Below are positions 1-9,097 of a DNA stretch of 26,519 nucleotides, piece after piece; position 1 is the stretch's first letter, and each line of letters starts with the position of its first letter. The position numbers were made by a program, and so were the translations under genes. This stretch comes from an uncultured Clostridia bacterium (GTDB taxonomy: Bacteria > Bacillota > Clostridia > Oscillospirales > Acutalibacteraceae): assembly GCA_946626015.1 (NCBI GenBank), contig CAMOTT010000007.1:1-26519 (forward strand), given 5' to 3'. The notes beneath the pieces are model-generated. The model was not told the origin of the DNA. It searched no databases and saw only the letters and a program-made list of their open reading frames with translations.

Positions 1-2670
1 TACCTGCCAACCCTCCGCCGGTGTAGCTGTGAACTGCACCGCGCCGAGATCGGTGGTGGAGACTGTAGCCGAACCGTTGACGATAAAGTCATTGGATTTA
101 ACATACATTATATTACAGCCGCAATCATAGGTCGTATCTGACGGGAGCTTTGTGACAAGCACCCAGTTGTTGTAGTTGGTGATGGTGTTTTCTTTTGCGC
201 CGTAGAGACGGATGTTGTTGCCGTTGACTACGGTACAGTTCTGGATCTTGGCTCCGGTGCTTGTGGTGGATCTGGCAAGGCCGGCAATAGCGCCCACAGT
301 GCCGCCGCTGATAGTTGCGCCGCAGGTAACGTGAACGTTCTTTACAGTTGAATTTTCAACTATACCTATAAAGCCGGCATATCCGGGGGTGTTGGCCATG
401 ACCATACCGTTAAGCGTGACCTTGAGGTTTTTGACCTCGGCGCCGTTTGTGAGCTTGCCGAAGAAACCTGCGTAATCCGCGCCGACAATGTTGCCGTTTA
501 CGGTGATGGTGTTGTTGTCGCCGTCGTATGAACCCTTGAACTCATCCACAAGGGTGAAATTCTGAGTGTAATCAATATTGGAAGCGACCTGCTTGAAATA
601 TACGCCCGTGGTGTCGGGGATATAAGCGGTATTGTTTATGTTCTGGAGATGCTGATAAGTCTCGATCAGGTACGGATCCGTAGCTGAACCGTGACCGCCG
701 CCGAAACGGCAGATCCACTTGGCGTAAAGGTTATGCTCGCCGTTTATGGAAACAGCAGTGCTCGCGGTAACGGGGTTTGTATATTCCTTGGTCGTGCTGT
801 CGTAGTTGAGATACCAGCCGTCGAACTTCCAGCCCCTGACAGCAGGCTGCGCAAGGGTGCCGTACTTGGAGCCGTAAGTCGCCTGGATGGTGGGCTTGAT
901 GTTTGTGCCCGTGATGTACTGCCCGTGATCAATGCCCTGCTCCGGCGAATAGATGTAAGTGACCGTGTAGGTGGCGCTGGTATAGACGAAGGAAACGTCT
1001 ACGTCACTGGTGCGGTTCGGGAAATCATAAACATTGTAGGGCGCCGCAGGGGGATTGTAGCCCACGTATGAATTTACCACAGCGTGAACATTATCGCCTG
1101 CGTAGAACTTGCCGGTCTCAACGATTTTTACATAACCGTCCTGAGGCACGGTGTACTCAGTGCCGTTGACGTTGATCTTCTTGCCGGCGGCGCCGGGGAG
1201 GAGGTGAGTGACGGTGTACTGGAGCTGCTTGCGGCCGTTCTTGAGGTCGTTGCCCGCATCCTTAAGAGCCTTGTTTGCGTTGGCTATCTGAGTAGCGGTG
1301 GCCTTGGGGTTGCCCAGTATGCTCGCGGCGTTGCGCAGAGCGTTTGAGTAAGCCGTCCACTTTGTTGTGGTGAAGTCTGTCTGCTGGAAGCCCTTGTTCG
1401 TCCAGGTGTTTACAGTTTCACGGAGAGTCTGCTTGTCAACTATGCTGACATTAAGGTTTGTCTGCATATTGATCGTTGAAGTATGGTCGCCGGTATTTCT
1501 GTATTTTTCAGCAGCCTGGATGACATACGTTTTGTCGGTTGACGGCAGGGTGCCGCTCATATTGTAAAGACCGTAGCCGTAAGCGTCGCTCTTTGTGGTG
1601 TCAGTACCCTTGGATATAGATATGGCGTCATCAGTGGATTTGATGGAACCAAGATATATGCTCTCATTACACTGTTTGTAGTAGAACTGCATAACGCCGG
1701 CAGAGAGGTAGGGGATCTGGTTAAAGTTGGTGTGACGGCTGCCGTCGATGGTGATGTAACCGGTGGCGCCGGAAACCGTATTTGTCTCACCGCCGGACTT
1801 GTAACCGCCAACCTGAACACCGCCGCCCTCTTCGCGGGGGAAGTACTGCTCGTTGGAATGGATACCTTGTTCGATACCGTTGTAACCGCCGCTGCTGCCG
1901 CCCTCTCCGTCGTTGCCGCCGTCCGGGATATAGCCGGAGCGGCCCGTCCACTCATTGAGAGTGTAGTGGGCGTAAAGCGGAGAGCTGTTGCGCAGTGAGC
2001 CGGTCTTCTTGGGGGTATTCTCGATAAAGTTCGACCTTGCGTTACCGCCGCTGGCAGAGTGGATACCTGCGATAAAGCCGTAAACGTTTACGCCGTAATC
2101 GTTGTACCACCAGGAGCCGGAACGCTTGACAGCCAACTGCGCGCCCGCCTGACCAAGCCAGGGAGCGTAGACGTAGGTGTAAGCGGTAGCCACATAGTCG
2201 GCTCCTTTTACTCTGTAGGAGAACTCCCATGTGATGACGGAATCAGAGCTGCTGGAGCCTGCGTAACCGTCGCTGATGGTGAGCTCAAGGTAACCGGCAT
2301 TCCTCATATCAACGCTTGTAACAATACCGTTAACGCCTGAATAGCTGAAGTTGATCTGAGTGCCATCATCAACGGTAACGTCGTTCATCAGCTGGAACTT
2401 GACCTTTCCTGTCGCTGTTGAATTCGCCGCCGGAGTGACGCCGCCGCCCATGTACCGGTTGAATTGATTGGTACCGGGTTTGAGATAGATTGCCTCGGGC
2501 ACGATGATGCCGACCTCCGGCACAACACGCACACCGGACTGGTCTACCGGCGCAGCGGTTATGGTAGTTGTTGCCGATGCGCTGAACAGCCCGGCTCCGA
2601 GGTTTGCTATTATGCCCGACATTAAAGCCACGCATAACAACAAGCTTAAGAGTCTTTTTGTCATTTTCAT
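1..2670 (-). CDS. Large secreted surface protein, N-terminal 890 residues (gene runs off the window)
   Basis: One uninterrupted reading frame runs from ATG at 2670 down to base 1 with no stop, so the C-terminus (where a cell-wall or membrane anchor would lie) is not visible. GGAGG at 2682-2686 lies 11 nt before the ATG. The start MKMTKRLLSLLLCVALMSG is a classic Sec signal peptide, with a likely cleavage after ASA near residue 33. Residues about 405-477 (TLRETVNTWTNKG... NKALKDAGNDL) look like a FIVAR-type helical module. Residues about 570-652 (TVTYIYSP... GWKFDGWYLN ... LYAKW) are an InlB/Listeria-Bacteroides beta-grasp repeat. Residues from about 655 (GGGHGSATDPYLIETYQHLQ, then YAGFFGKL and YAGFIGIV repeats) resemble GLUG-containing adhesin modules, and FTATPAEGWQV at the edge suggests another repeat. 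The composition is rich in G, S, T, N and Y. An adhesin or surface-binding role is inferred from the module types; the ligand is unknown. Confidence 0.85.
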   Translation of the reverse strand, partial: MKMTKRLLSLLLCVALMSGIIANLGAGLFSASATTTITAAPVDQSGVRVVPEVGIIVPEAIYLKPGTNQFNRYMGGGVTPAANSTATGKVKFQLMNDVTVDDGTQINFSYSGVNGIVTSVDMRNAGYLELTISDGYAGSSSSDSVITWEFSYRVKGADYVATAYTYVYAPWLGQAGAQLAVKRSGSWWYNDYGVNVYGFIAGIHSASGGNARSNFIENTPKKTGSLRNSSPLYAHYTLNEWTGRSGYIPDGGNDGEGGSSGGYNGIEQGIHSNEQYFPREEGGGVQVGGYKSGGETNTVSGATGYITIDGSRHTNFNQIPYLSAGVMQFYYKQCNESIYLGSIKSTDDAISISKGTDTTKSDAYGYGLYNMSGTLPSTDKTYVIQAAEKYRNTGDHTSTINMQTNLNVSIVDKQTLRETVNTWTNKGFQQTDFTTTKWTAYSNALRNAASILGNPKATATQIANANKALKDAGNDLKNGRKQLQYTVTHLLPGAAGKKINVNGTEYTVPQDGYVKIVETGKFYAGDNVHAVVNSYVGYNPPAAPYNVYDFPNRTSDVDVSFVYTSATYTVTYIYSPEQGIDHGQYITGTNIKPTIQATYGSKYGTLAQPAVRGWKFDGWYLNYDSTTKEYTNPVTASTAVSINGEHNLYAKWICRFGGGHGSATDPYLIETYQHLQNINNTAYIPDTTGVYFKQVASNIDYTQNFTLVDEFKGSYDGDNNTITVNGNIVGADYAGFFGKLTNGAEVKNLKVTLNGMVMANTPGYAGFIGIVENSTVKNVHVTCGATISGGTVGAIAGLARSTTSTGAKIQNCTVVNGNNIRLYGAKENTITNYNNWVLVTKLPSDTTYDCGCNIMYVKSNDFIVNGSATVSTTDLGAVQFTATPAEGWQV

Positions 2671-3006
2671 ACGACCTTGTACCTCCATCTGTTGAATTTT
2701 GTCCCCCGAAGAGAACAATATCTAATTATACAGATACATTGTTATACTACCATCAGAAACCGCATTTGTCAATATTTTATAATCATTTTTATAATAATTC
2801 TTAAATTTGGTTATTTTGTATACTTCGTTTGTGAATTTCGCACATTTTACAGGTTTTAAACATAAAGTTAACACTTTATTCATTCTTGAGTGGTATTTTT
2901 ATAGTACATGAGTTTCTATTTGAATTTTTTAAATTTTCGTTTTAAACATGGAGCCGGGGCGTCTTTCAGCGTCCGTCAGGCATCACACAGCGGAGGTCGT
3001 ATCGCC
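2671..3006. other. AT-rich divergent intergenic region
   Basis: This 336-bp gap separates the divergently transcribed surface protein and MMPL genes. It holds the minus-strand promoter boxes and, close to the plus-strand gene, GGAGG at 2992-2996. A TATAGT box at 2900-2905 could be a plus-strand -10 but has no good -35. An in-frame ATG at 2908 precedes the MMPL start but lacks a ribosome binding site. I see no RNA gene or repeat here. Confidence 0.5.
2744..2772 (-). promoter_or_regulatory. Candidate promoter of the large surface protein
   Basis: On the minus strand TTGACA (2772-2767) is followed after 17 nt by TAGTAT (2749-2744), giving a 5' leader of about 70 nt. A perfect TATAAT (2730-2725) lies closer to the gene but has no recognisable -35 at the right distance. 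The -35 match is perfect, the -10 only moderate. Confidence 0.45.
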
Positions 3007-6000
3007 ATGATAAACAAAATTGCCTCATTTATCGCAAAGCACCCGAAAACAATACTCCTCATCGCCTCGCTTTTGCTTATCCCGGCGGCGGTGGGTTACC
3101 TGAGCACTTTTGTAAATTACGATATAATGTCCTATATGCCGGAGAGCGTGGAATCTGTGCAGGGTGAGCAGATACTGGACAAGGATTTTGACTTGGCCGC
3201 CAACGCTTTTCTGGTGATAACCGATATGCAGCCAAAGGACGTCGTAAAAATCAAGAATAAGATAGCCGGGATAGAAGGCGTCAATAACGTGATCTGGATC
3301 GACGATGTGATGGATATAAACATCCCTCAGTCTATGCTGCCCGATTCCATAACCGAGATCTTCTATTCCACAGACAAAAAATCCACCCTGGTTATGGTAC
3401 AGTTCGGCCAGGGTTCCGCCTCCACATTGACGATGAACGCCATTCGGGAGATCAAATCCATACTTAACAAGCAGTGCTTCCTCAGCGGCATGAGCGCAAT
3501 AATTGAAGACACCAAAGAGCTCACCGATTCCGAGGCGCCGTTCTATATCGCCGTGGCAATAATCCTGGCGCTCATCGCCCTGTCTTTTACTATGGATTCA
3601 TGGCTGCTGCCCTTTGTGCTGATAACGGCGCTGGGCTACGCTGTCATTTACAACATGGGCACAAATTTCTTTATGCCCAACGGAATTTCATACATAACCC
3701 AAAGCATTGCCGCCATACTTCAGTTAGGCGTCACTATGGATTATTCCGTTTTTCTTATGGACAGATTTAACGAGGAAACGGAAAAAGGCGGCGCCCGCAC
3801 AGACGCCATGTCAAGGGCTATATCCTCCACCTTCCAATCCCTTTTGGGCAGCTCCCTTACAACGGTGTTCGGCTTCCTTGCGCTGTGCTTTATGAGCTTT
3901 ACTCTGGGCTTCGATATCGGCATAGTCATGGCAAAGGGCGTGCTGCTGGGCGTGCTTACGGTGGTCATCGTTCTGCCCGCCTTCCTGCTGCTGTTTTACA
4001 AACCAATATATAAATTCAGGCACAAAAGGATCATCCCGAACTTTTCAAAGCTCAACGGCTTTTTAGTAAAACACAGAAAAATTTTTGTAGTTATTTTCTT
4101 TATTCTGATAGTCCCCTCTTTTGTGGCAAAAAGCATTGTCCCCCTTGATTACTGCATCGCCAACGCTCTGCCGGAGCAGCTGGACTCAGTTCAGGCGCTG
4201 GCAAAATTAAAAGGCGATTTCAATATGGCCACCACCCACTTTGTGATAATCGATGAGGACGTTCCTCCCGGAAAAGTTTCCGAGATGATCTCGGATTTTG
4301 AGAAGGTGGACGGGATCTCCACCGTGATCTCCCTCAACTCATTTGTGGGGCCAACGATTTCGGGAAATATGCTGCCGGACGAGATAAAGGAGGTCTGCAT
4401 CAAAGGCGGCCACCAGCTGATGATGATAAACTCCCTGTACGAAGCCTCCTCCGATGAGCAGAACGAACAGATTGAAGCGCTTACAAAAATTTTGAAAAGC
4501 TATGATCCCACCGGCTACCTTACAGGCGAGGGTGTGCTTTCAAAAGATCTGATAGCAATAACCAACGTGGACTTCAAGGTCACCAACGCCATCTCCATCG
4601 CGGCGATCTTTGTGCTGATAATGATCTGCTTCAAGTCCATATCCATCCCGGTGCTGCTTGTGCTTTCAATCGAGCTTGCAATCTTTATCAACGGGGCCTT
4701 CCCGTTGATAACCGGCGCCAATGTTTCATTTATCGCGCCCACGGTCATAAGCTGCGTCCAGCTGGGCGCCACGGTGGACTACGCCATACTTCTGACCACA
4801 AGATTTCGTGAAGAACTGCGCAAGGGCACGGACAAAAAAACGGCAATGCAGATCGCGGCAAACGCCAGCGACAAATCGGTCTTCCAGAGTGCTCTCGTTT
4901 TCTTCTGCGCCACCTTCGGCGTCTACCTTGTTTGCAACGTGGAGGTCGTCAGCTCCCTGTGCGCCATGCTGGCAAGGGGCGCGATAATCAGCGCGCTTGT
5001 GATAATTTTGTTCCTTACTCCCCTCCTTACTTCCTTTGACGGTTTCATAGACAAAACAACACTTGGATGGAAAAAAACAAAAGAAAAAAATAACAGTAAA
5101 AAAGGAGAAAAAAAGATGATAAAATCTTCCGCTGTAATGAAAAAAGCAACGGCTGTCACAACGGTGCTGGCAATGCTTTTCTGCATGGCCTCCTGCTCAA
5201 AAAAGGTTGAGGAAAAAACAGAGACCACCACCGTGGCGTCAAAGACCAACGTCCAGCAGGTCTATTCTCAGGCTCCCGCCGCGGTGTCAAAAGCCGAAAC
5301 CGTTTTTGTAAACATGAAAACCGACGGCAGCAGGGAAAGTGTGAGCGTCACCGATTGGCTCCACACAGACAAAGGCGGAGTGCGCGTCAAGGACGTGAGC
5401 GACCTGAAAGATATATACAACATCAAGAGCGATATAGAGCCCATAATCAGCGGCCAAAATCTTATCTGGGATATGCCGGAGACCGACATTTATTACGGCG
5501 GCACAACGGACAAACAGCCCATCGTTGATTTTGAGATCAACTACTACCTTGACGGCAAAAAAATTTCCGCCGATAAAATAGCGGGCAAAAGCGGAAAGAT
5601 CAAGGTAGAAGTAAATATGAAAAACAACGTTGAAAAAACCGTAAAAATCAACGGCAAAAACCAAAAAATATTTTTGCCCGTCATGGTGGTCGGCGGCATG
5701 ATACTGCCCGAGTCGGATTTCTCGGGAATAACCGTTGAAAACGGGAGAGCCATCGGCGACGGCACAAAGGAGATCGTTGTTTTCTTCGGCATGCCGGGCA
5801 TGAGCGAAAGCCTCGGGCTAAAGGAGATCGGCATCAAAGACATGGGTGGTCTTGTGGTTGGCAACACCGCCTCGGTCACAGCCGAGACCTTGAATTTCAG
5901 CCTGAGCAATATGTACTTTGCCGCCATACCCATAGGCTCCATGAACCTTGACCTGCAGGCGGGCGATTCCATGGAGGACATCAAGTCGATAATCACTGTC

Positions 6001-6759
6001 CTTAAAAATTTCCAGGACACCATCGGCGCCATGGATACAAAAAAGCTGATGTCCATCTTCACCTCGGATGTGAACGGGATCAAAAACCTGACCACCGTGC
6101 TGGGAGACGTTATCTCTCTATATAACAGCAACAAAGCGCTTATAAAAGTGCTCTCAAAATATTCCGATCCGGAGAGCGTGGAACAGCTCAAAAAGCTGCT
6201 GACCTTCCTGAGCGACGAAAAAAATCAAAAGGCGATTTCCACCCTGCTCAACTCCGATATTCTCAGTATGCTCACAGGCCTGTCGGAGCTGCGCGATACC
6301 GCTCCCCTGCTGGCCTCCCTGGCGGAGGAGCTGAAATCGCCGGAGGTCAAGGCGGCCATCGACAATTTGCCGGAGACCTTAAAACAGATCGCTGCAATAC
6401 AGGCTGTGCTGGAAAGGAACAGCGACACCATCAACACTCTTTTCGATTTTATTTCCGGCAAGAACGGCGACAATTTTTCCAATCTTTTGTCTATACTTCA
6501 AAAGACAGATCTTTCCTCCCTCGCCGACAAATATTCCTCCCTCGCCGGCAATGCGGACCTGCTGCTGGAGAGGTGTGAAAAGTGGCTGGAGGCAGGCAGA
6601 GGATTCAAGATATTCACCAAAGCGACAGATCAGATGAGCACCTCGGTCACCTTCATCTATCAGACACCGTCCATCAAGGCTCAACCCTCGGCGGAGTCCG
6701 GCGCCCCGGCAAAAAGCGGCGAATCTCCCTTGGACAGTTTTATCAAAAAATTCAGATAA
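3007..6759 (+). CDS. MMPL/RND-family membrane exporter read through in frame into a C-terminal lipoprotein
   Basis: The open frame encodes about 1250 residues. Residues 1-703 are a complete small MMPL/RND exporter: N-terminal membrane helix (TILLIASLLLIPAAVGYL), extracytoplasmic domain, five-helix cluster, then the same layout again. Each half carries the conserved acidic helix motif, GVTMDYSVFLMDRF (Asp245) and GATVDYAILLTTRF (Asp591). Such proteins use ion gradients to export lipids or hydrophobic compounds; the substrate here is unknown. After the last helix comes a lysine-rich linker, then M704, which begins a full lipoprotein with its own AGGAG. No stop separates the two, although they look like two genes. 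I start at ATG 3007 because GGAGG (2992-2996) lies 10 nt upstream; the in-frame ATG at 2908 has no such site. A strong terminator follows at 6770. Confidence 0.85.
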   Translation: MINKIASFIAKHPKTILLIASLLLIPAAVGYLSTFVNYDIMSYMPESVESVQGEQILDKDFDLAANAFLVITDMQPKDVVKIKNKIAGIEGVNNVIWIDDVMDINIPQSMLPDSITEIFYSTDKKSTLVMVQFGQGSASTLTMNAIREIKSILNKQCFLSGMSAIIEDTKELTDSEAPFYIAVAIILALIALSFTMDSWLLPFVLITALGYAVIYNMGTNFFMPNGISYITQSIAAILQLGVTMDYSVFLMDRFNEETEKGGARTDAMSRAISSTFQSLLGSSLTTVFGFLALCFMSFTLGFDIGIVMAKGVLLGVLTVVIVLPAFLLLFYKPIYKFRHKRIIPNFSKLNGFLVKHRKIFVVIFFILIVPSFVAKSIVPLDYCIANALPEQLDSVQALAKLKGDFNMATTHFVIIDEDVPPGKVSEMISDFEKVDGISTVISLNSFVGPTISGNMLPDEIKEVCIKGGHQLMMINSLYEASSDEQNEQIEALTKILKSYDPTGYLTGEGVLSKDLIAITNVDFKVTNAISIAAIFVLIMICFKSISIPVLLVLSIELAIFINGAFPLITGANVSFIAPTVISCVQLGATVDYAILLTTRFREELRKGTDKKTAMQIAANASDKSVFQSALVFFCATFGVYLVCNVEVVSSLCAMLARGAIISALVIILFLTPLLTSFDGFIDKTTLGWKKTKEKNNSKKGEKKMIKSSAVMKKATAVTTVLAMLFCMASCSKKVEEKTETTTVASKTNVQQVYSQAPAAVSKAETVFVNMKTDGSRESVSVTDWLHTDKGGVRVKDVSDLKDIYNIKSDIEPIISGQNLIWDMPETDIYYGGTTDKQPIVDFEINYYLDGKKISADKIAGKSGKIKVEVNMKNNVEKTVKINGKNQKIFLPVMVVGGMILPESDFSGITVENGRAIGDGTKEIVVFFGMPGMSESLGLKEIGIKDMGGLVVGNTASVTAETLNFSLSNMYFAAIPIGSMNLDLQAGDSMEDIKSIITVLKNFQDTIGAMDTKKLMSIFTSDVNGIKNLTTVLGDVISLYNSNKALIKVLSKYSDPESVEQLKKLLTFLSDEKNQKAISTLLNSDILSMLTGLSELRDTAPLLASLAEELKSPEVKAAIDNLPETLKQIAAIQAVLERNSDTINTLFDFISGKNGDNFSNLLSILQKTDLSSLADKYSSLAGNADLLLERCEKWLEAGRGFKIFTKATDQMSTSVTFIYQTPSIKAQPSAESGAPAKSGESPLDSFIKKFR
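5116..6759 (+). CDS. Lipoprotein partner of the MMPL exporter (internal start within the fused frame)
   Basis: An independent start is likely at ATG 5116, because AGGAG at 5103-5107 sits 8 nt upstream. The 547-residue product begins with a lipoprotein signal peptide: basic n-region (KKATAV), hydrophobic core (TTVLAMLFCM) and lipobox MASC with the lipidated Cys at residue 27. The next section (VSVTDWLHTDKGG, INYYLDGKKISADKIAGKSGKI) matches a type of extracytoplasmic protein I recall being encoded beside MMPL exporters in Clostridia; I know no named function. Residues from about 290 on are mostly helical and rich in Leu, Lys and Asp. There is no C-terminal membrane helix, so the protein should be tethered only by its lipid. 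It probably works with the exporter on the outer face of the membrane. The lack of a stop codon separating it from the exporter is described under findings. Confidence 0.7.
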   Translation: MIKSSAVMKKATAVTTVLAMLFCMASCSKKVEEKTETTTVASKTNVQQVYSQAPAAVSKAETVFVNMKTDGSRESVSVTDWLHTDKGGVRVKDVSDLKDIYNIKSDIEPIISGQNLIWDMPETDIYYGGTTDKQPIVDFEINYYLDGKKISADKIAGKSGKIKVEVNMKNNVEKTVKINGKNQKIFLPVMVVGGMILPESDFSGITVENGRAIGDGTKEIVVFFGMPGMSESLGLKEIGIKDMGGLVVGNTASVTAETLNFSLSNMYFAAIPIGSMNLDLQAGDSMEDIKSIITVLKNFQDTIGAMDTKKLMSIFTSDVNGIKNLTTVLGDVISLYNSNKALIKVLSKYSDPESVEQLKKLLTFLSDEKNQKAISTLLNSDILSMLTGLSELRDTAPLLASLAEELKSPEVKAAIDNLPETLKQIAAIQAVLERNSDTINTLFDFISGKNGDNFSNLLSILQKTDLSSLADKYSSLAGNADLLLERCEKWLEAGRGFKIFTKATDQMSTSVTFIYQTPSIKAQPSAESGAPAKSGESPLDSFIKKFR

Positions 6760-6769
6760 ACGCTCTGTA

Positions 6770-6807
6770 AAAATGCCGTGCCAAAGACTTTGGCGCGGCA
6801 TTTTTTT
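6770..6807 (+). terminator. Rho-independent terminator after the MMPL/lipoprotein gene
   Basis: A stem of ATGCCG-T-GCCAA (6773-6784) pairs with TTGGC-G-CGGCAT (6790-6801), with one T-G wobble, and is followed by seven T residues. It lies 10 nt past the TAA stop. Confidence 0.9.
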
Positions 6808-6817
6808 GTTTGAGCTA

Positions 6818-6846
6818 TTGACTACAAAACAAAACGATTATATAAT
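6818..6846 (+). promoter_or_regulatory. Consensus sigma-A promoter of the ywiB-argS unit
   Basis: TTGACT (6818-6823), a 17-nt spacer and a perfect TATAAT (6841-6846) lie just after the preceding terminator and about 65 nt before the DUF1934 start codon. Confidence 0.85.
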
Positions 6847-6911
6847 GTATCGGGTATTATAATGCGGTATTATGTGCCGCAAAAATAAAGATCGGAAACG
6901 GATTTTCGCAA

Positions 6912-7334
6912 ATGGAGAACGATTACATCATCAACATCCTGGACACCCACGAAAGCGACGGTGAAAAAAGTCAGGCGGAGCTCACCACGGTGGGCAGCTT
7001 TTATCTTACGGATTACGGCTTTTCCCTTTCGTACAGAGAGCAGGACGAAACATTGAAAAACTGCGTGACCACCCTGGATATTTTCGGGCCGGACAAAGTG
7101 GTCATGTCCCGCACCGGGGACTACACTGCCGAGATGGTGCTTGAGAACAAAAAGCGCAACACCTGCCTTTACAGCACCCCCATGGGCGATCTTTTTATGG
7201 GCGTATACACAAAAAAGATCGAGCCCGGTCTAACTGCCGAGGGCGGCACCCTTGAACTTGAATATACAGTTGATTTCAACGCCGGAGTTCTCTACGAGAA
7301 CCGACTGAGCATTTCGGTAAAAAAGGCGTTGTAA
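6912..7334 (+). CDS. DUF1934 / YwiB-family protein
   Basis: The 140-residue protein is predicted to be soluble and beta-rich. Features such as VGSFYLTDYGFSLSYREQDE, TPMGDLFMGVYTKKIE and the closing LEYTVDFNAGVLYENRLSISVK match the YwiB/DUF1934 family, a small beta-barrel (calycin-like) family of unknown function. In Bacillus subtilis ywiB lies directly upstream of argS, and the same order is seen here, with argS starting 33 nt after the stop. The ribosome binding site is weak (only a GGAAACGG stretch around 6895), although the promoter is near-consensus. It is probably co-transcribed with argS. Confidence 0.85.
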   Translation: MENDYIINILDTHESDGEKSQAELTTVGSFYLTDYGFSLSYREQDETLKNCVTTLDIFGPDKVVMSRTGDYTAEMVLENKKRNTCLYSTPMGDLFMGVYTKKIEPGLTAEGGTLELEYTVDFNAGVLYENRLSISVKKAL

Positions 7335-7367
7335 GTCAAGTTTCAATAATTACGGATGGTGAAAATT

Positions 7368-9062
7368 ATGTCAAAATTAGTTTCAGCCGTGCAGAGCCAA
7401 CTCAGAAAAATGATCCTTGAGGCCACAGGCAGAGCCATGTCTGAGGGCACCCTGCCCGCCCTTCCCACGGGAGGCTTCAACATCGAGACCCCGGCGGACA
7501 AAGCCAACGGCGACCTCTCCGCGAACGCGGCCATGTCCTGGGCAAGGGATCTTCATCTGCCCCCCAGAAAGATCGCCGACGCCATAGCGGAAAATCTCAG
7601 TCTCAAAGGCTCCTGCTTTGAACGCTGCCAGGTGGCGGGTCCCGGATTTCTGAATTTCTTTTTCAGCCCGGCATACTATGCCGATATCATCAAGGATATC
7701 ATCGCGCAGGGCGATGATTACGGCCGCTCCGATTACGGCAAAGGCCAAAAGATCAACGTGGAATTCGTCTCCGCCAATCCGACCGGCCCAATGCATATGG
7801 GCAACGCCAGGGGCGGAGCTTTGGGCGACTGTCTTGCCGCTCTGCTGGACTATGCCGGTTACGACGTCTGCCGGGAGTTTTATATAAACGACGCAGGCAA
7901 TCAGATCGAAAAATTCGGCCTGTCTCTGGATATCAGATACCGCCAGATATTTGAGGGCGAGGACGCTGTGGAGCTGCCGGAGGACAGCTATCACGGCGAG
8001 GATATCAAGGACAGGGCCCGCGAGTTTGCCGATATATACGGAGACAAGTATCTTTCCGTCTCTGAGGAGGAGCGCAGAAAGGCTCTTGTGGACTACGCCC
8101 TGCCCAAGAACATCGACGCCATGGAGACTAACCTTACAAAATACCGCATCAAATACGATGTTTGGTTTAAGGAAAGCGACCTGCACAACGGGGGCGAGCT
8201 TGCCGAAACCCTGAACATAATGAAGGAAAAAGGCCTGACCTACGAAAAGGACGGCGCCCTTTGGTACCGCGCCACCGAGCATGGAGGCGAAAAGGATGAG
8301 GTGCTCGTCCGCGCCAACGGCAACCCCACATACTTTGCCGCCGACATCGCCTACCACCGCAACAAGCTCGCGGTCAGAGGCTTTGACAGAGCCATTGATA
8401 TCTGGGGCGCGGATCATCACGGCCATGTGGCGAGGATGAAAGGCGCTCTGGACGCCATCGGACTGGACGGCTCCAAGCTGGACGTTATCCTTATGCAGCT
8501 TGTCCGCCTGACCCGTGACGGGGAAGTCGTGAGGATGTCCAAGAGAAGCGGCAAAGCCATCACTCTGGTGGATCTGCTGGAGGAGATCCCCATTGACGCT
8601 GTGCGTTTTCTGTTCAATATGAGAGAACCGGCGTCACAGATGGAATTCAACCTGAGCCTTGCGGTGGAGCAAAGCGCCCAGAACCCCGTCTACTACTGCC
8701 AGTATGCCCACGCCAGGATCTGCAGCATATTTAAAAAGCTGGCAGAGGAGGGCATACAGCCCCGGGAGTGCACAGACGAAGAGCTTATGCTGCTCACAGC
8801 CCCCGAGGAGCAGGAGCTCATCCGCCACCTTTCCATGCTCACCGGCGAGATAATCACCGCGGCAAAAAACTACGACCCGGCAAAGATCACAAGATATACC
8901 ATCGACCTTGCGACCCTGTTCCACAAGTTCTACAACGCCTGCAGGGTCAAATGTGACGACGAACCTCTTATGCAGGCAAGGATCTGCCTGTGTCAATGCG
9001 TCCGCAGCACGATCAAAAATGTTTTGTCCATGTACAAAATAACCGTGCCCGAGGCAATGTAA
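7368..9062 (+). CDS. argS: Arginyl-tRNA synthetase
   Basis: This class Ia synthetase charges tRNA-Arg with arginine in the cytoplasm. The N-terminal Add-1 domain (residues about 1-100) precedes the catalytic core. VEFVSANPTGPMHMGNARGG contains the HIGH-type motif as HMGN (residues 143-146), and EVVRMSKRSGKAITL contains the KMSKS-like loop. The C-terminal DALR anticodon-binding domain begins near AQNPVYYCQYAHARICS and ends in YKITVPEAM. The length of 564 residues is normal. I chose ATG 7368 over the ATG at 7356, because GGATGGTGA (7354-7362) acts as its ribosome binding site and the upstream ATG lies inside that sequence. Confidence 0.97.
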   Translation: MSKLVSAVQSQLRKMILEATGRAMSEGTLPALPTGGFNIETPADKANGDLSANAAMSWARDLHLPPRKIADAIAENLSLKGSCFERCQVAGPGFLNFFFSPAYYADIIKDIIAQGDDYGRSDYGKGQKINVEFVSANPTGPMHMGNARGGALGDCLAALLDYAGYDVCREFYINDAGNQIEKFGLSLDIRYRQIFEGEDAVELPEDSYHGEDIKDRAREFADIYGDKYLSVSEEERRKALVDYALPKNIDAMETNLTKYRIKYDVWFKESDLHNGGELAETLNIMKEKGLTYEKDGALWYRATEHGGEKDEVLVRANGNPTYFAADIAYHRNKLAVRGFDRAIDIWGADHHGHVARMKGALDAIGLDGSKLDVILMQLVRLTRDGEVVRMSKRSGKAITLVDLLEEIPIDAVRFLFNMREPASQMEFNLSLAVEQSAQNPVYYCQYAHARICSIFKKLAEEGIQPRECTDEELMLLTAPEEQELIRHLSMLTGEIITAAKNYDPAKITRYTIDLATLFHKFYNACRVKCDDEPLMQARICLCQCVRSTIKNVLSMYKITVPEAM

Positions 9063-9097
9063 AGATCAACGTTGCTTAAATAAAAAGAAGAAAGGCT

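Noticed and set aside
2908..3006. N-terminal extension of the MMPL exporter from ATG 2908
   Set aside because: There is no ribosome binding site before 2908, and the extra 33 residues do not look like exporter sequence; ATG 3007 has GGAGG.
7383..8426. Open frame of about 347 codons on the minus strand
   Set aside because: It lies antisense to argS, whose motifs are intact; there is no start signal or known domain.
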